Assembly (NCBI GenBank): GCA_934373375.1
Contig: CAKROP010000021.1
Location: 1 to 14,262 of the forward strand
Direction of reading: 5' to 3'
DNA length: 14,262 nt
From: an uncultured Anaerosacchariphilus sp.
GTDB lineage: Bacteria; Bacillota; Clostridia; Lachnospirales; Lachnospiraceae
The notes beneath the pieces are model-generated. The model had not been told where the DNA came from. It saw only the letters and a list, made by a program, of their open reading frames with translations, and did no database searches. The translations under genes were made by a program, and so were the position numbers. This document shows, in pieces, positions 1 through 8,406 of the stretch. Every line of letters starts with the position of its first letter. Position 1 is the stretch's first letter.

Positions 1-744
1 CTGGGATACCTTGGCCAGAATCGTGTCGCAGTCGCAATCCACCACCAGCTCCTTCACATACTGGTAATGGCCGCTGGTAAGACCCTTCACCCAGAGTTCG
101 CCGCGGCTTCTGCTCCAGTAGGTCATCTTGCCGGTCTCGATGGTTTTATGGAAGGCTTCTTCGTTCATATAGGCTACCATCAGTACCTCGTCGGTACGGT
201 AATCCTGTACCACCACCGGAACCAGGCCATCCGGGCCAAGCTTGAACTCGGACCATTCCATATTGCAGCTTAAGGGGCGGATTTTCTCCACGAAGGGTAC
301 GAGCTCATTCAGATAAATCAGCTCGCTCACATACTCCTCGATCAGAGCCGCAGGGGCGCTGACCACATCAGAGCTGTCCACACAGGCTGCAATCTTTTCT
401 TTGCCAAAGCGCTTGGATGCCTCTTCAGTCAGATCGATATTCTCCTGACGGCCATAGTTTAAAATGGCTTTCTCACAGCCCGCATAGAGAATCTTCTTTA
501 CATCCTCCAGCCGCTTGATTCTGCCGCCGGCCTTCACCGGAACCTCCACGGCGCGGCAGATTTCTTTCAACGCGCCGATGGACAGATCGTGATCCACATC
601 CCCGTCGGACAGGTCAAAGACCAGAATTTCGTCGGCTCCATTGTCGCTGTAATATCTTGCAAGGACAGCCGCTTCCTTGTCCGCGCCCTCTCCCTGCACC
701 TTTCCGGCCAGAAGCCGAATCACTGCGATATTTTTTTCACTCAT
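1..744 (-). CDS. hisI: HisI phosphoribosyl-AMP cyclohydrolase with N-terminal half HisA/HisF-like domain (partial)
   Basis: The C-terminal part is phosphoribosyl-AMP cyclohydrolase, the histidine pathway step that opens the adenine ring of PR-AMP. It starts near residue 165 and shows the family signatures [16 protein letters not shown] (210-226) and DCDCD (236-240), the latter contributing a metal-binding Cys. The frame is still open at position 1 after 248 codons, so the rest of HisI, and perhaps a HisE pyrophosphohydrolase domain as in HisIE proteins, lies outside. Residues 1-125 resemble the first half of a HisA/HisF beta-alpha barrel: [14 protein letters not shown], then PVKAGGRI (69-76, phosphate-binding glycines) with [11 protein letters not shown], then the strand IAACVD (118-123). 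The catalytic Asp of the first strand appears to be Arg10. Residues 126-164 match neither family. The ATG lies one base after the hisB stop, with AAAGGA about 10 bases upstream. HisI identity is firm; the N-terminal assignment is by motif only. Confidence 0.9.
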   Translation of the reverse strand, partial: MSEKNIAVIRLLAGKVQGEGADKEAAVLARYYSDNGADEILVFDLSDGDVDHDLSIGALKEICRAVEVPVKAGGRIKRLEDVKKILYAGCEKAILNYGRQENIDLTEEASKRFGKEKIAACVDSSDVVSAPAALIEEYVSELIYLNELVPFVEKIRPLSCNMEWSEFKLGPDGLVPVVVQDYRTDEVLMVAYMNEEAFHKTIETGKMTYWSRSRGELWVKGLTSGHYQYVKELVVDCDCDTILAKVSQ

Positions 745-745
745 A

Positions 746-1333
746 TCAAAGACTTCCTTTCGTAGATAATACGTCTGTAATTCTCGGATCCTGTGTGGTC
801 GCCATGTCGAGAGCCTTGGCAAAGGCCTTGAACATGCCCTCGACCATATGGTGGCTGTTGCCGCCGGACAGCATCTTGAAATGCAGGTTCATACCGGCGC
901 TATAGGAAATGGCGTAGAAGAACTCCTTCACCATCTGGGTATCCATTTCTCCTACTCTTTCCGTAGGGAATTCCACGTCGGAGACGTAATAGGGTCTGCC
1001 TGACAGATCCAGGGAACAGAGCACCAGGGACTCATCCATGGGCAGAATGCAGGTGCCGTAGCGGACAATGCCCTTTTTATCTCCCACGGCCTCACGAATC
1101 ACCTGCCCCAGCACAATGCCGGTGTCCTCGATGGTATGGTGGCAGTCCACCTCCAGATCGCCCTTCACCTGGCAGGTCAGGTCAAAGAGCCCGTGCCTGG
1201 AAAAGCCGTTCAGCATATGGTCAAAAAAGCCGATACCCGTGGAGATATCCCCTTTGCCACTGCCGTCCAGATTCAGGGTGATGGCGATATCTGTTTCTTT
1301 CGTGGTTCTGGAAAGACTTGCAATTCGTTCCAT
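746..1333 (-). CDS. hisB: Imidazoleglycerol-phosphate dehydratase HisB
   Basis: HisB dehydrates imidazole-glycerol phosphate to imidazole-acetol phosphate in histidine synthesis, in the cytoplasm, using a di-manganese site. At 195 residues it is the monofunctional form, without the phosphatase domain of the enterobacterial protein. The sequence shows the family landmarks: GIGFFDHML near residue 35, the metal-binding block [14 protein letters not shown] in the middle, and [20 protein letters not shown] near the C terminus. A perfect AAGGAGG eight bases before the ATG is formed by the final hisD codons. The gene starts three bases after the hisD stop and ends one base before the next start, so it is translated within a tightly packed his operon. 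No defects seen. Confidence 0.97.
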   Translation of the reverse strand: MERIASLSRTTKETDIAITLNLDGSGKGDISTGIGFFDHMLNGFSRHGLFDLTCQVKGDLEVDCHHTIEDTGIVLGQVIREAVGDKKGIVRYGTCILPMDESLVLCSLDLSGRPYYVSDVEFPTERVGEMDTQMVKEFFYAISYSAGMNLHFKMLSGGNSHHMVEGMFKAFAKALDMATTQDPRITDVLSTKGSL

Positions 1334-1336
1334 AGG

Positions 1337-2638
1337 TTAGTCCTCCTTCTTCTCAAACCGTACGGCAATGGAGTTGGCATGGGCGGTCAGCTGCTCTGCT
1401 TTCGCAAAGGTCTCGATATCCTCATGTACCGCCTCCAGAGCCTCTCTGGAATAATAGACAATACTGGATTTCTTAATAAAATCGTCCACACTCAGCGGGG
1501 AGAAGAACTTCGCTGTACCATTGGTCGGCAGGATGTGGTTCGGTCCCGCAAAATAATCGCCCAACGGCTCGCTGGAATTCTCGCCGATGAAAATCGCGCC
1601 CGCGTTTTTGATCTTGGTCATCACCTGGAAGGGATCCTTGGTCACAATCTCCAGATGCTCGCTGGCGATCTCATTGGCCGCCGCGATGGCCTCATCCAGA
1701 TTCTCCGCGATCAAGATATATCCATAATTTTCCAGAGACTTCTCCAAAATCGCTTTCCTGGACAGCTTTTGCACAAAGCCCTCGATCTCCACCTGAACCT
1801 TGTCCGCCAGCTCCCTGCTGGTGGTTACCAGAATCGCGGAAGCCATCTCATCGTGCTCCGCCTGGGAAAGCAGATCGGCTGCCACATAGCGGGGATTGGC
1901 GGTCTCATCAGCAAGTACCAGAATCTCACTGGGACCTGCGATGGAATCAATACTTACGTAGCCATATACGGCCTTCTTTGCCAGAGCCACATAGATATTG
2001 CCGGGACCTACGATCTTGTCTACCTTCGGCACACTCTCAGTACCGAAAGCCAGCGCCGCGATGGCCTGGGCTCCGCCTACCTTGTAGATTTCATCCACGC
2101 CCGCCTCGCAGGCAGCCACCAGGGTGTTCGGAGATACCTTGCCGTCCTTTCCGGGCGGTGTGGTCATGACGATGCGCTCTACGCCAGCCACCTTGGCCGG
2201 AGCCACGTTCATCAGAACGGAGGATGGATAGACTGCCTTGCCGCCTGGCACATAGACGCCACAGGAAGCTATCGGCCCGATTTTCTGACCAAGCAGGGTG
2301 CCGTCCGGCTTGCTGTCGAACCAGCTGTAACGGCGCTGCTTTTCGTGGTAGCCGCGGATATTGACCAGGGCTTTTTTGATGACCTCCAGAAGCTTCGGAT
2401 CTACCTCACGGTAAGCCTCCTCAATCTCCTCTTTTGTGACACGGATGGTGGAAGCATTCAGCTTCGCGCCGTCGAAGCGCTCCGTATAAGAAAACAGAGC
2501 CGCGTCTTTATTCTTTTTTACATCTTCGATGATGGAGTTTACCCGCTCGGTAAACTCCCCGTAATGATTGGGGCTTCTCTTCAACAATTCATCCAGCAGA
2601 TTCTGTTTGCTGTTTTCATCCAATGTAACGACTTTCAT
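1337..2638 (-). CDS. hisD: Histidinol dehydrogenase HisD
   Basis: HisD catalyses the last two steps of the pathway, the NAD-dependent four-electron oxidation of histidinol to histidine, with a zinc site. The 433-residue product has the usual family length. Visible motifs in order are GVYVPGGKAVYPSSVLMN (Rossmann region), VGGAQAIAALAFGT, GPGNIYV, IDSIAGPSEILVLAD, LLSQAEHD (zinc ligands Gln/His), ASEHLEI (catalytic Glu-His pair) and GDYFAGPNHILPTNGTA (Asp/His). An in-frame ATG exists 33 bases further upstream (2671), but the start at 2638 is preferred: it has GGGAGG eight bases ahead, begins with the typical MKVVTLDE N terminus, and overlaps the acyltransferase stop as ATGA. Translational coupling to that upstream gene is therefore likely. 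No missing residues noticed. Confidence 0.97.
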   Translation of the reverse strand: MKVVTLDENSKQNLLDELLKRSPNHYGEFTERVNSIIEDVKKNKDAALFSYTERFDGAKLNASTIRVTKEEIEEAYREVDPKLLEVIKKALVNIRGYHEKQRRYSWFDSKPDGTLLGQKIGPIASCGVYVPGGKAVYPSSVLMNVAPAKVAGVERIVMTTPPGKDGKVSPNTLVAACEAGVDEIYKVGGAQAIAALAFGTESVPKVDKIVGPGNIYVALAKKAVYGYVSIDSIAGPSEILVLADETANPRYVAADLLSQAEHDEMASAILVTTSRELADKVQVEIEGFVQKLSRKAILEKSLENYGYILIAENLDEAIAAANEIASEHLEIVTKDPFQVMTKIKNAGAIFIGENSSEPLGDYFAGPNHILPTNGTAKFFSPLSVDDFIKKSSIVYYSREALEAVHEDIETFAKAEQLTAHANSIAVRFEKKED

Positions 2639-3645
2639 TTTGATGACCTCCCAATGAGACGTCTGAACCAACGGTTAAAAATCCAGACAATCGGAATCTC
2701 CGCGGCACAGACCAATATGGCAACGCCCAGATTAAACGCAGGCTGGGACATTGGTATCCATTTTTTTACAAAAAACATTCCCAGTGACACATAGTATACC
2801 ACCAAAAAGGTGGCGTGTGTACACATAATGACTAACGAATTCCGCCCAAGCCAGGATAACACGCGGCTCACCGGCAATACCTTCACCAGGGCGATGAGCC
2901 CGGCGCAGCACAGAAACGCATTCAGGTAATGCACCGGATGTACATACAGGTAATGCAGATCAAACACCGGAGCCCGCAGCGCCAGCAGACTTCCGGGAAT
3001 CAGCAGCAGCGCAGGCCAGCCCTTGGGAAGCCTCGTCATGTACCAGCCCATCACCAGAAACGGCATAGCCAGAATTCCACGCAACACTGTAATTAGAATA
3101 TCATAACCCAGATATCCGCTTAAGGTACATTCCCAGGTCACATACCGGTCAAGCCCAAGCCCGGCAGAAATGCCGTAAGCGCCGGCGGCCAGCAGCACAA
3201 CCAGAAAATTTCTCTGCCATTCCTTACAGGCTCCCGTCAGCACCGCGAACAGCGTGCCCGCGATAAAATAGGCCGGTAAAAACCATAAGATATGCACGCC
3301 GTAGCCCGTAAAGGTATCCACATACTGTCTTATCAGCGCTGCCCCGGACAGGGCTTCGCTGTCCAACAAATGTGTGATGGTATTCATGGTCAGCAGCATC
3401 AGCGAGAAAGACAGATACGGCGTCAGAACGCCCCGCACCCGGCTTTCAATGGACTGGAAGACCGAACGCTTTTCTCCCTGCTTCAGACGTGCCAGAATTC
3501 CTCCCACCACGAAAAACAGCGGCATATGAAAGGAAGAAATCCATTTCAGGGTATCCTCCTGTATATATTCGATATGACCCAGGATCACCAGAAAGATTCC
3601 AATGCCCTTTGCCATATCCAGATAGTCCAAACGCTTTTGCTGCAT
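2635..3645 (-). CDS. Acyltransferase-3 family membrane protein inside the his operon
   Basis: A 336-residue polytopic membrane protein of the acyltransferase-3 group, the family that includes OafA, NolL and related sugar O-acetylases. These move acyl groups, usually acetyl, onto cell-surface carbohydrates. The signature N terminus is present: YLDMAKGIGIFLVILGH (His24 in the first membrane segment), then SFHMPLFFVVGG (His40). Roughly ten hydrophobic stretches follow, and the C-terminal LSWLGRNSLVIMCTHATF is also typical. The start at 3645 has CGGAGGA just upstream. The gene begins 12 bases after the hisZ-hisG stop and its TGA overlaps the hisD ATG, so it is transcribed and probably translationally coupled with the histidine genes. 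No histidine step is known to need such an enzyme. Its acceptor cannot be read from the sequence. Family call secure, function unknown. Confidence 0.88.
   Translation of the reverse strand: MQQKRLDYLDMAKGIGIFLVILGHIEYIQEDTLKWISSFHMPLFFVVGGILARLKQGEKRSVFQSIESRVRGVLTPYLSFSLMLLTMNTITHLLDSEALSGAALIRQYVDTFTGYGVHILWFLPAYFIAGTLFAVLTGACKEWQRNFLVVLLAAGAYGISAGLGLDRYVTWECTLSGYLGYDILITVLRGILAMPFLVMGWYMTRLPKGWPALLLIPGSLLALRAPVFDLHYLYVHPVHYLNAFLCCAGLIALVKVLPVSRVLSWLGRNSLVIMCTHATFLVVYYVSLGMFFVKKWIPMSQPAFNLGVAILVCAAEIPIVWIFNRWFRRLIGRSSK
2647..2652 (-). promoter_or_regulatory. hisD ribosome binding site that decides the start
   Basis: On the minus strand GGGAGG lies eight bases before the ATG at 2638. The alternative upstream ATG (2671) would add 11 residues not typical of HisD N termini. 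The site lies inside the 3' end of the acyltransferase gene, which fits coupled translation. Confidence 0.85.
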
Positions 3646-3657
3646 GCTTCCTCCGAT

Positions 3658-5310
3658 TTACAGTGCAGCCCTCAGATCCTGAATCAGCTTGGTAATCCGC
3701 TCTGATTCCATCTTCATGCTCACCTGATTGACCACCATGCGGGCAGACAGAGGCATTACCTCTTCCAGCACGCCAAGGCCGTTCTCGCGGAGCGTGGAGC
3801 CGGTCTCCACGATATCCACGATCACATCAGACAGCCCCACGATGGGCGCCAGCTCGATGGAGCCGTTCAGCTTGATGATCTCCACGGTCTGATGCTTCTG
3901 ATTATAGAAATAATCCTTTGCGATATCCGGGTACTTGGTGGCCACGCGGATCTGCTCCTGATGAGCCAGCTTCTCCCGGGCTGATTCCGGTCCACAGACG
4001 CACATACGGCACTTTCCAAAGCCCAGATCCAGCACCTCATACATCTTCCTGCCCTCTTCCACCAGGGTGTCCTTGCCGACCACGCCGATGTCCGCCGCAC
4101 CGTACTCCACATAAGTGGGGACGTCCGGTCCCTTTGCCAGGAAGAATTTGAGGCCCAGCTCTTCATTGACGAAGATCAGCTTCCGGCTGTCCGGATCCTT
4201 CATTTCCTCGCAGGTGATACCCACCTTTTCCAGAAGCTCCAGGGTCTTCTTGGCCAGACGTCCCTTAGTCAGCGCGAAGGTCAGATAACGTTTGCCGTCG
4301 GCGGTGGCGTTCACCTTCTTCTCCGCGTCATTTCGAAGAGCCCGCTGCAGCTGATCCACCACGATGGCAAAGCCAACCGCGGGCAGCTCCCGGCCAAAAT
4401 GGGACAGCAGGTTATCGTACCGTCCGCCCTTGGCAATGGGCTCGCCGTAGCCGTAAGAATAGGCATGGAAAATAATGCCCGTATAGTAATTATACTTGCT
4501 TAGCATGCTCAGGTCAAAGGTTACGTACTTTTCATAATCCTTTTCCTTCAGACCTTCGTAGATCTCCTGAAGCCGCTCCAGTGCCTCCAGTGCCTCCGCG
4601 TTGTCTGTCAGGCTTCTGGCTTTCTGCAAAGCCTCCTCGCCTCCGGTCAGTGTCGCTATCTCAAGGAAGGTCGCGCGCAGCTTTTCAGAAATATCATAGC
4701 TTGCCAGCAGCTCCTCCGCGCCGAACCGGTTCTTATCGGAAATAAGTCTCCGCAGACTCTCCTCCGCCGCATTGCCGATACCGGCCTCCCGAAGCAGCGC
4801 CTTAAAGAACTCCACCTGGCCTACGCTCACCTGAAATTCCCGAAGGCCCGCCTCCTGCAGGGCTTCAATCAGCACCGAAAGCAGCTCCACATCAGACGCC
4901 ACACTGCCATCTCCCATGAGCTCTGCGCCCATCTGGGTAGTCTCTTTTAAGCGGCCCTGATATTTGTCGTAGTTGATAAAGGTGTTGCCCATATAGCAGA
5001 GCCGGATGGGGGTCTCGTCGTGAAAATATTTGGACACGGCCCGGGCGATGGACGGCGTCATATCCGGCCTGAGTACCAGGGTGTTGCCCTCTTTGTCAAA
5101 GAATTTATAGAGTTCCCGGGAGGAAACTGTACCGACTTCTCTGGAAAATACGTCGAAAAACTCGAAGGTCGGCGTCTCAATACCCTGATAGCCGCGGCCC
5201 GCAAGGATCCGGTACAAAAGCTGCTGCAATTCGAATTTCTGTACGAACTCATTACCATAGATGTCCCGGACGCCTTCCGGGGTATGCAAAAGCGGATTTT
5301 GATTCTTCAT
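3658..5310 (-). CDS. hisZ-hisG: Fused ATP phosphoribosyltransferase: HisZ regulatory subunit plus HisG catalytic subunit
   Basis: One 550-residue frame carries both parts of the enzyme that commits PRPP and ATP to histidine synthesis. Residues 1-328 are HisZ, a class II HisRS paralogue without charging activity that short HisG proteins need for activity and feedback control. It shows PEGVRDIYG (11-19), [13 protein letters not shown] (80-92) and the [12 protein letters not shown] region (295-306). Residues 329-341 form a short polar linker. Residues 342-550 are short-form His[26 protein letters not shown] (404-415) and the PRPP loop [15 protein letters not shown] (499-513). These two subunits are more often encoded by separate genes. 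I see no stop or frameshift across the junction. AGGAGG lies 11 bases before the ATG, and a strong promoter starts 38 bases upstream. It is the first gene of the his operon. Confidence 0.95.
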   Translation of the reverse strand: MKNQNPLLHTPEGVRDIYGNEFVQKFELQQLLYRILAGRGYQGIETPTFEFFDVFSREVGTVSSRELYKFFDKEGNTLVLRPDMTPSIARAVSKYFHDETPIRLCYMGNTFINYDKYQGRLKETTQMGAELMGDGSVASDVELLSVLIEALQEAGLREFQVSVGQVEFFKALLREAGIGNAAEESLRRLISDKNRFGAEELLASYDISEKLRATFLEIATLTGGEEALQKARSLTDNAEALEALERLQEIYEGLKEKDYEKYVTFDLSMLSKYNYYTGIIFHAYSYGYGEPIAKGGRYDNLLSHFGRELPAVGFAIVVDQLQRALRNDAEKKVNATADGKRYLTFALTKGRLAKKTLELLEKVGITCEEMKDPDSRKLIFVNEELGLKFFLAKGPDVPTYVEYGAADIGVVGKDTLVEEGRKMYEVLDLGFGKCRMCVCGPESAREKLAHQEQIRVATKYPDIAKDYFYNQKHQTVEIIKLNGSIELAPIVGLSDVIVDIVETGSTLRENGLGVLEEVMPLSARMVVNQVSMKMESERITKLIQDLRAAL

Positions 5311-5347
5311 CTTACTTTCTGCCTCCTGAACGCTTTACTGATTTACC

Positions 5348-5376
5348 ATTATAAAGTGTTTAGCCCGATTCGTCAA
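5348..5376 (-). promoter_or_regulatory. SigA-type promoter of the his operon
   Basis: On the minus strand TTGACG (5371-5376), a 17-base spacer and TATAAT (5348-5353) make a near-consensus housekeeping promoter. The -35 box lies inside the last codons of recU and the spacer covers its stop. Transcription should begin near 5341, leaving a leader of only about 30 bases before hisZ-hisG. That is too short for a T-box or a his leader-peptide attenuator. Confidence 0.8.
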
Positions 5377-5893
5377 TCACTTTCTGAATTCCGTCCAGGT
5401 AAGGAACCAGATAGCCGCCATGGGGATTCAGTACATATGCGGGATCCAGTTCATTACGACGGAAACTTTTGCGCCCACCATCCTGTGCCCGATCCCAGAA
5501 CTCTTTCATCCTTTTATACGGAAGAAAATAGAGTTCATTTCGCTTTGCAAAAAGAATGATCAGGAAGGACACGCCATCCTGACGCTCGAAATCGCCCATA
5601 AATTCCACCTGATGGGCATGAATATTCTGGAGCGGAAACGTGTCCGTATCGCATTCCTTGGCGTCGAAGCACACGGGAATGCCCTGTACAGCTCCGATAT
5701 AGTCCACGGTACTTTTCTGGTCAAAATAAGCCAGGGTAATGTGCCGGTGCTCCTTATCAATCTTAATGGGGGTAATGGGGGTCGGCACCTTCTGAATCAG
5801 CGCCAGTCCCTGTTCCCGGTATTTTTCATTGGTCCGGTTGATCAAATCCTCCAGGGTAGAACCCCGGAGTCCTCTGGAATTCCAGGTTGCCAT
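5360..5893 (-). CDS. recU: Holliday junction resolvase RecU
   Basis: RecU is the Firmicute resolvase that cleaves four-way junctions during recombinational repair and chromosome segregation and also modulates RecA. The 177-residue protein begins NSRGLRGSTLEDLINRTNE, matching the conserved N-terminal block. It then has ALIQKVPTPI, the nuclease core STVDYIGAVQG (Asp64) with FDAKE (77-81), and FPLQNIHAHQVEFM, the restriction-fold signature of the family. It is slightly shorter than the roughly 200-residue Bacillus subtilis protein, mainly at the N terminus. AGAGGA stands seven bases before the ATG. In many Firmicutes recU sits beside the penicillin-binding protein gene ponA; here it sits directly upstream of the his operon. 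There is no visible terminator after it, so some read-through into hisZ-hisG is possible. Confidence 0.93.
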   Translation of the reverse strand: MATWNSRGLRGSTLEDLINRTNEKYREQGLALIQKVPTPITPIKIDKEHRHITLAYFDQKSTVDYIGAVQGIPVCFDAKECDTDTFPLQNIHAHQVEFMGDFERQDGVSFLIILFAKRNELYFLPYKRMKEFWDRAQDGGRKSFRRNELDPAYVLNPHGGYLVPYLDGIQKVIDESG

Positions 5894-5943
5894 AGTCAGA
5901 TCCTCTTTATCTGAAAATTTTCACGAGAATAAAATCAAATATC

Positions 5944-5972
5944 ATTATAAATCGGAAGTCATGATAAAACAA
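5944..5972 (-). promoter_or_regulatory. Candidate promoter of recU
   Basis: On the minus strand a perfect TATAAT (5944-5949) lies 17 bases downstream of TTGTTT (5967-5972), a weak -35 match. It lies between the licT terminator and the recU start, with a predicted leader of about 45 bases. The -10 box is convincing, the -35 is not. Confidence 0.55.
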
Positions 5973-6002
5973 CCTTTGATTTCGTAAAAGCAAAGCCCGG
6001 GG

Positions 6003-6033
6003 ACACAAAAAGCCAGCTCATAAAGAGCTGACT
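6003..6033 (-). terminator. Factor-independent terminator of the beta-glucoside operon
   Basis: On the minus strand AGTCAGCTC and GAGCTGGCT pair over nine positions (one G-U) around a five-base loop TTTAT, followed by TTTTTGTGT. It begins 14 bases after the licT stop and lacks a good T-run on the other strand, so it ends the leftward operon. Confidence 0.85.
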
Positions 6034-6047
6034 TTCCGTATTAATAT

Positions 6048-6887
6048 TTAATCCTCTTCCAGCACCCGATGGATATGAAGTGCCAGATACATTTTTTCCT
6101 GGCTGGACAGCTTCTGGCGAAACTGCTCATATACATAGATCTGTATCTTCTCCACACAGGCAAATTCCTTTTGACAGATGGAATGAATCTGCTCATAGAG
6201 AATACTGTTCTTCTCATCCGGCAGCTGATTGCGGCTCACCAGACGCTGAGCGAACAGGCGCACATGGGTTACATAACGGGAATAGGAAGTGCTGTCCTCG
6301 TTGTAGGTGATGCCAAAGGCATATTTCACAATGTCCAGCACTGCGTCCAGAGTGCGGCTAATCAGAAGATTCTGACTGTTATAAGGGTGGTTGAACTGGG
6401 CGTTGATGAAATGAAAGGCGATATTGCCCGCCTCATCCACCGGAATCTCCAGATCCAGACGCTCCCGCATGAGCTTCACCGCATATTCGCCCACCTGATA
6501 CTCATTGGGGTTAAATTTCCGCATCTCCAGCGTGTAAAAATTCTGCAGAACAATGCCCTCCCGAACGCGCTTTTCCGCAAAGGCAAGATGGTCCGTCAGT
6601 GACAGATAAATATGATCCATCAGCTTCATATGGAAAGTGTCAATGGCATAGTCGATGACCGCTTTGGCGAGCTCAAAGAAGACACTGTCCGTCTCCGCTG
6701 CCAGACGGATGATATTCCGGGAGACCTCTTTGTCTTTGAGTACAAAGACCTTCTCAATCTCGCTCTCCTGAAATTCATAGCCGATTGATTTATGGAAGCC
6801 GATTCCCTTTCCCATGAGAATGGCTTCCTTACCCGCATCATCCAGCGCAAGCACCAGTGAATTGTTCAGCACCTTAATTACACGCAT
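6048..6887 (-). CDS. licT: BglG/LicT-family transcriptional antiterminator
   Basis: This 279-residue RNA-binding antiterminator should control the operon that contains it. Residues 1-56 are the co-antiterminator (CAT) RNA-binding domain (MRVIKVLNNSLVLA, then GKGIGFHKSIG). Two PTS regulation domains follow, about 65-170 and 175-277. The phosphorylatable histidines are visible and fall almost exactly where Bacillus LicT has them: His100 and His159 in PRD1, His208 and His271 in PRD2. In this family the PTS permease phosphorylates one PRD to inhibit and HPr phosphorylates the other to activate, so the protein binds RNA only when substrate is present and catabolite repression is relieved. The gene begins four bases after the 6-phospho-beta-glucosidase stop and is last in the operon. 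The matching RAT target lies in the leader at 10525-10555. Upstream start signals are only weakly Shine-Dalgarno-like. Confidence 0.95.
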   Translation of the reverse strand: MRVIKVLNNSLVLALDDAGKEAILMGKGIGFHKSIGYEFQESEIEKVFVLKDKEVSRNIIRLAAETDSVFFELAKAVIDYAIDTFHMKLMDHIYLSLTDHLAFAEKRVREGIVLQNFYTLEMRKFNPNEYQVGEYAVKLMRERLDLEIPVDEAGNIAFHFINAQFNHPYNSQNLLISRTLDAVLDIVKYAFGITYNEDSTSYSRYVTHVRLFAQRLVSRNQLPDEKNSILYEQIHSICQKEFACVEKIQIYVYEQFRQKLSSQEKMYLALHIHRVLEED

Positions 6888-6891
6888 GGTA

Positions 6892-8388
<1,497 letters not shown>

Positions 8389-8406
8389 TTATTACATCAA
8401 AACCAT

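Noticed and set aside
1136..2794. A 552-codon open frame on the plus strand opposite hisB and hisD.
   Set aside because: It is antisense to two well-matched enzymes, has no family resemblance or good ribosome binding site, and reads as a by-product of their codon bias.
5311..5359. Possible T-box or histidine leader peptide before hisZ-hisG.
   Set aside because: Only 49 bases separate the genes; there is no T-box sequence, no run of His codons and no alternative hairpins.
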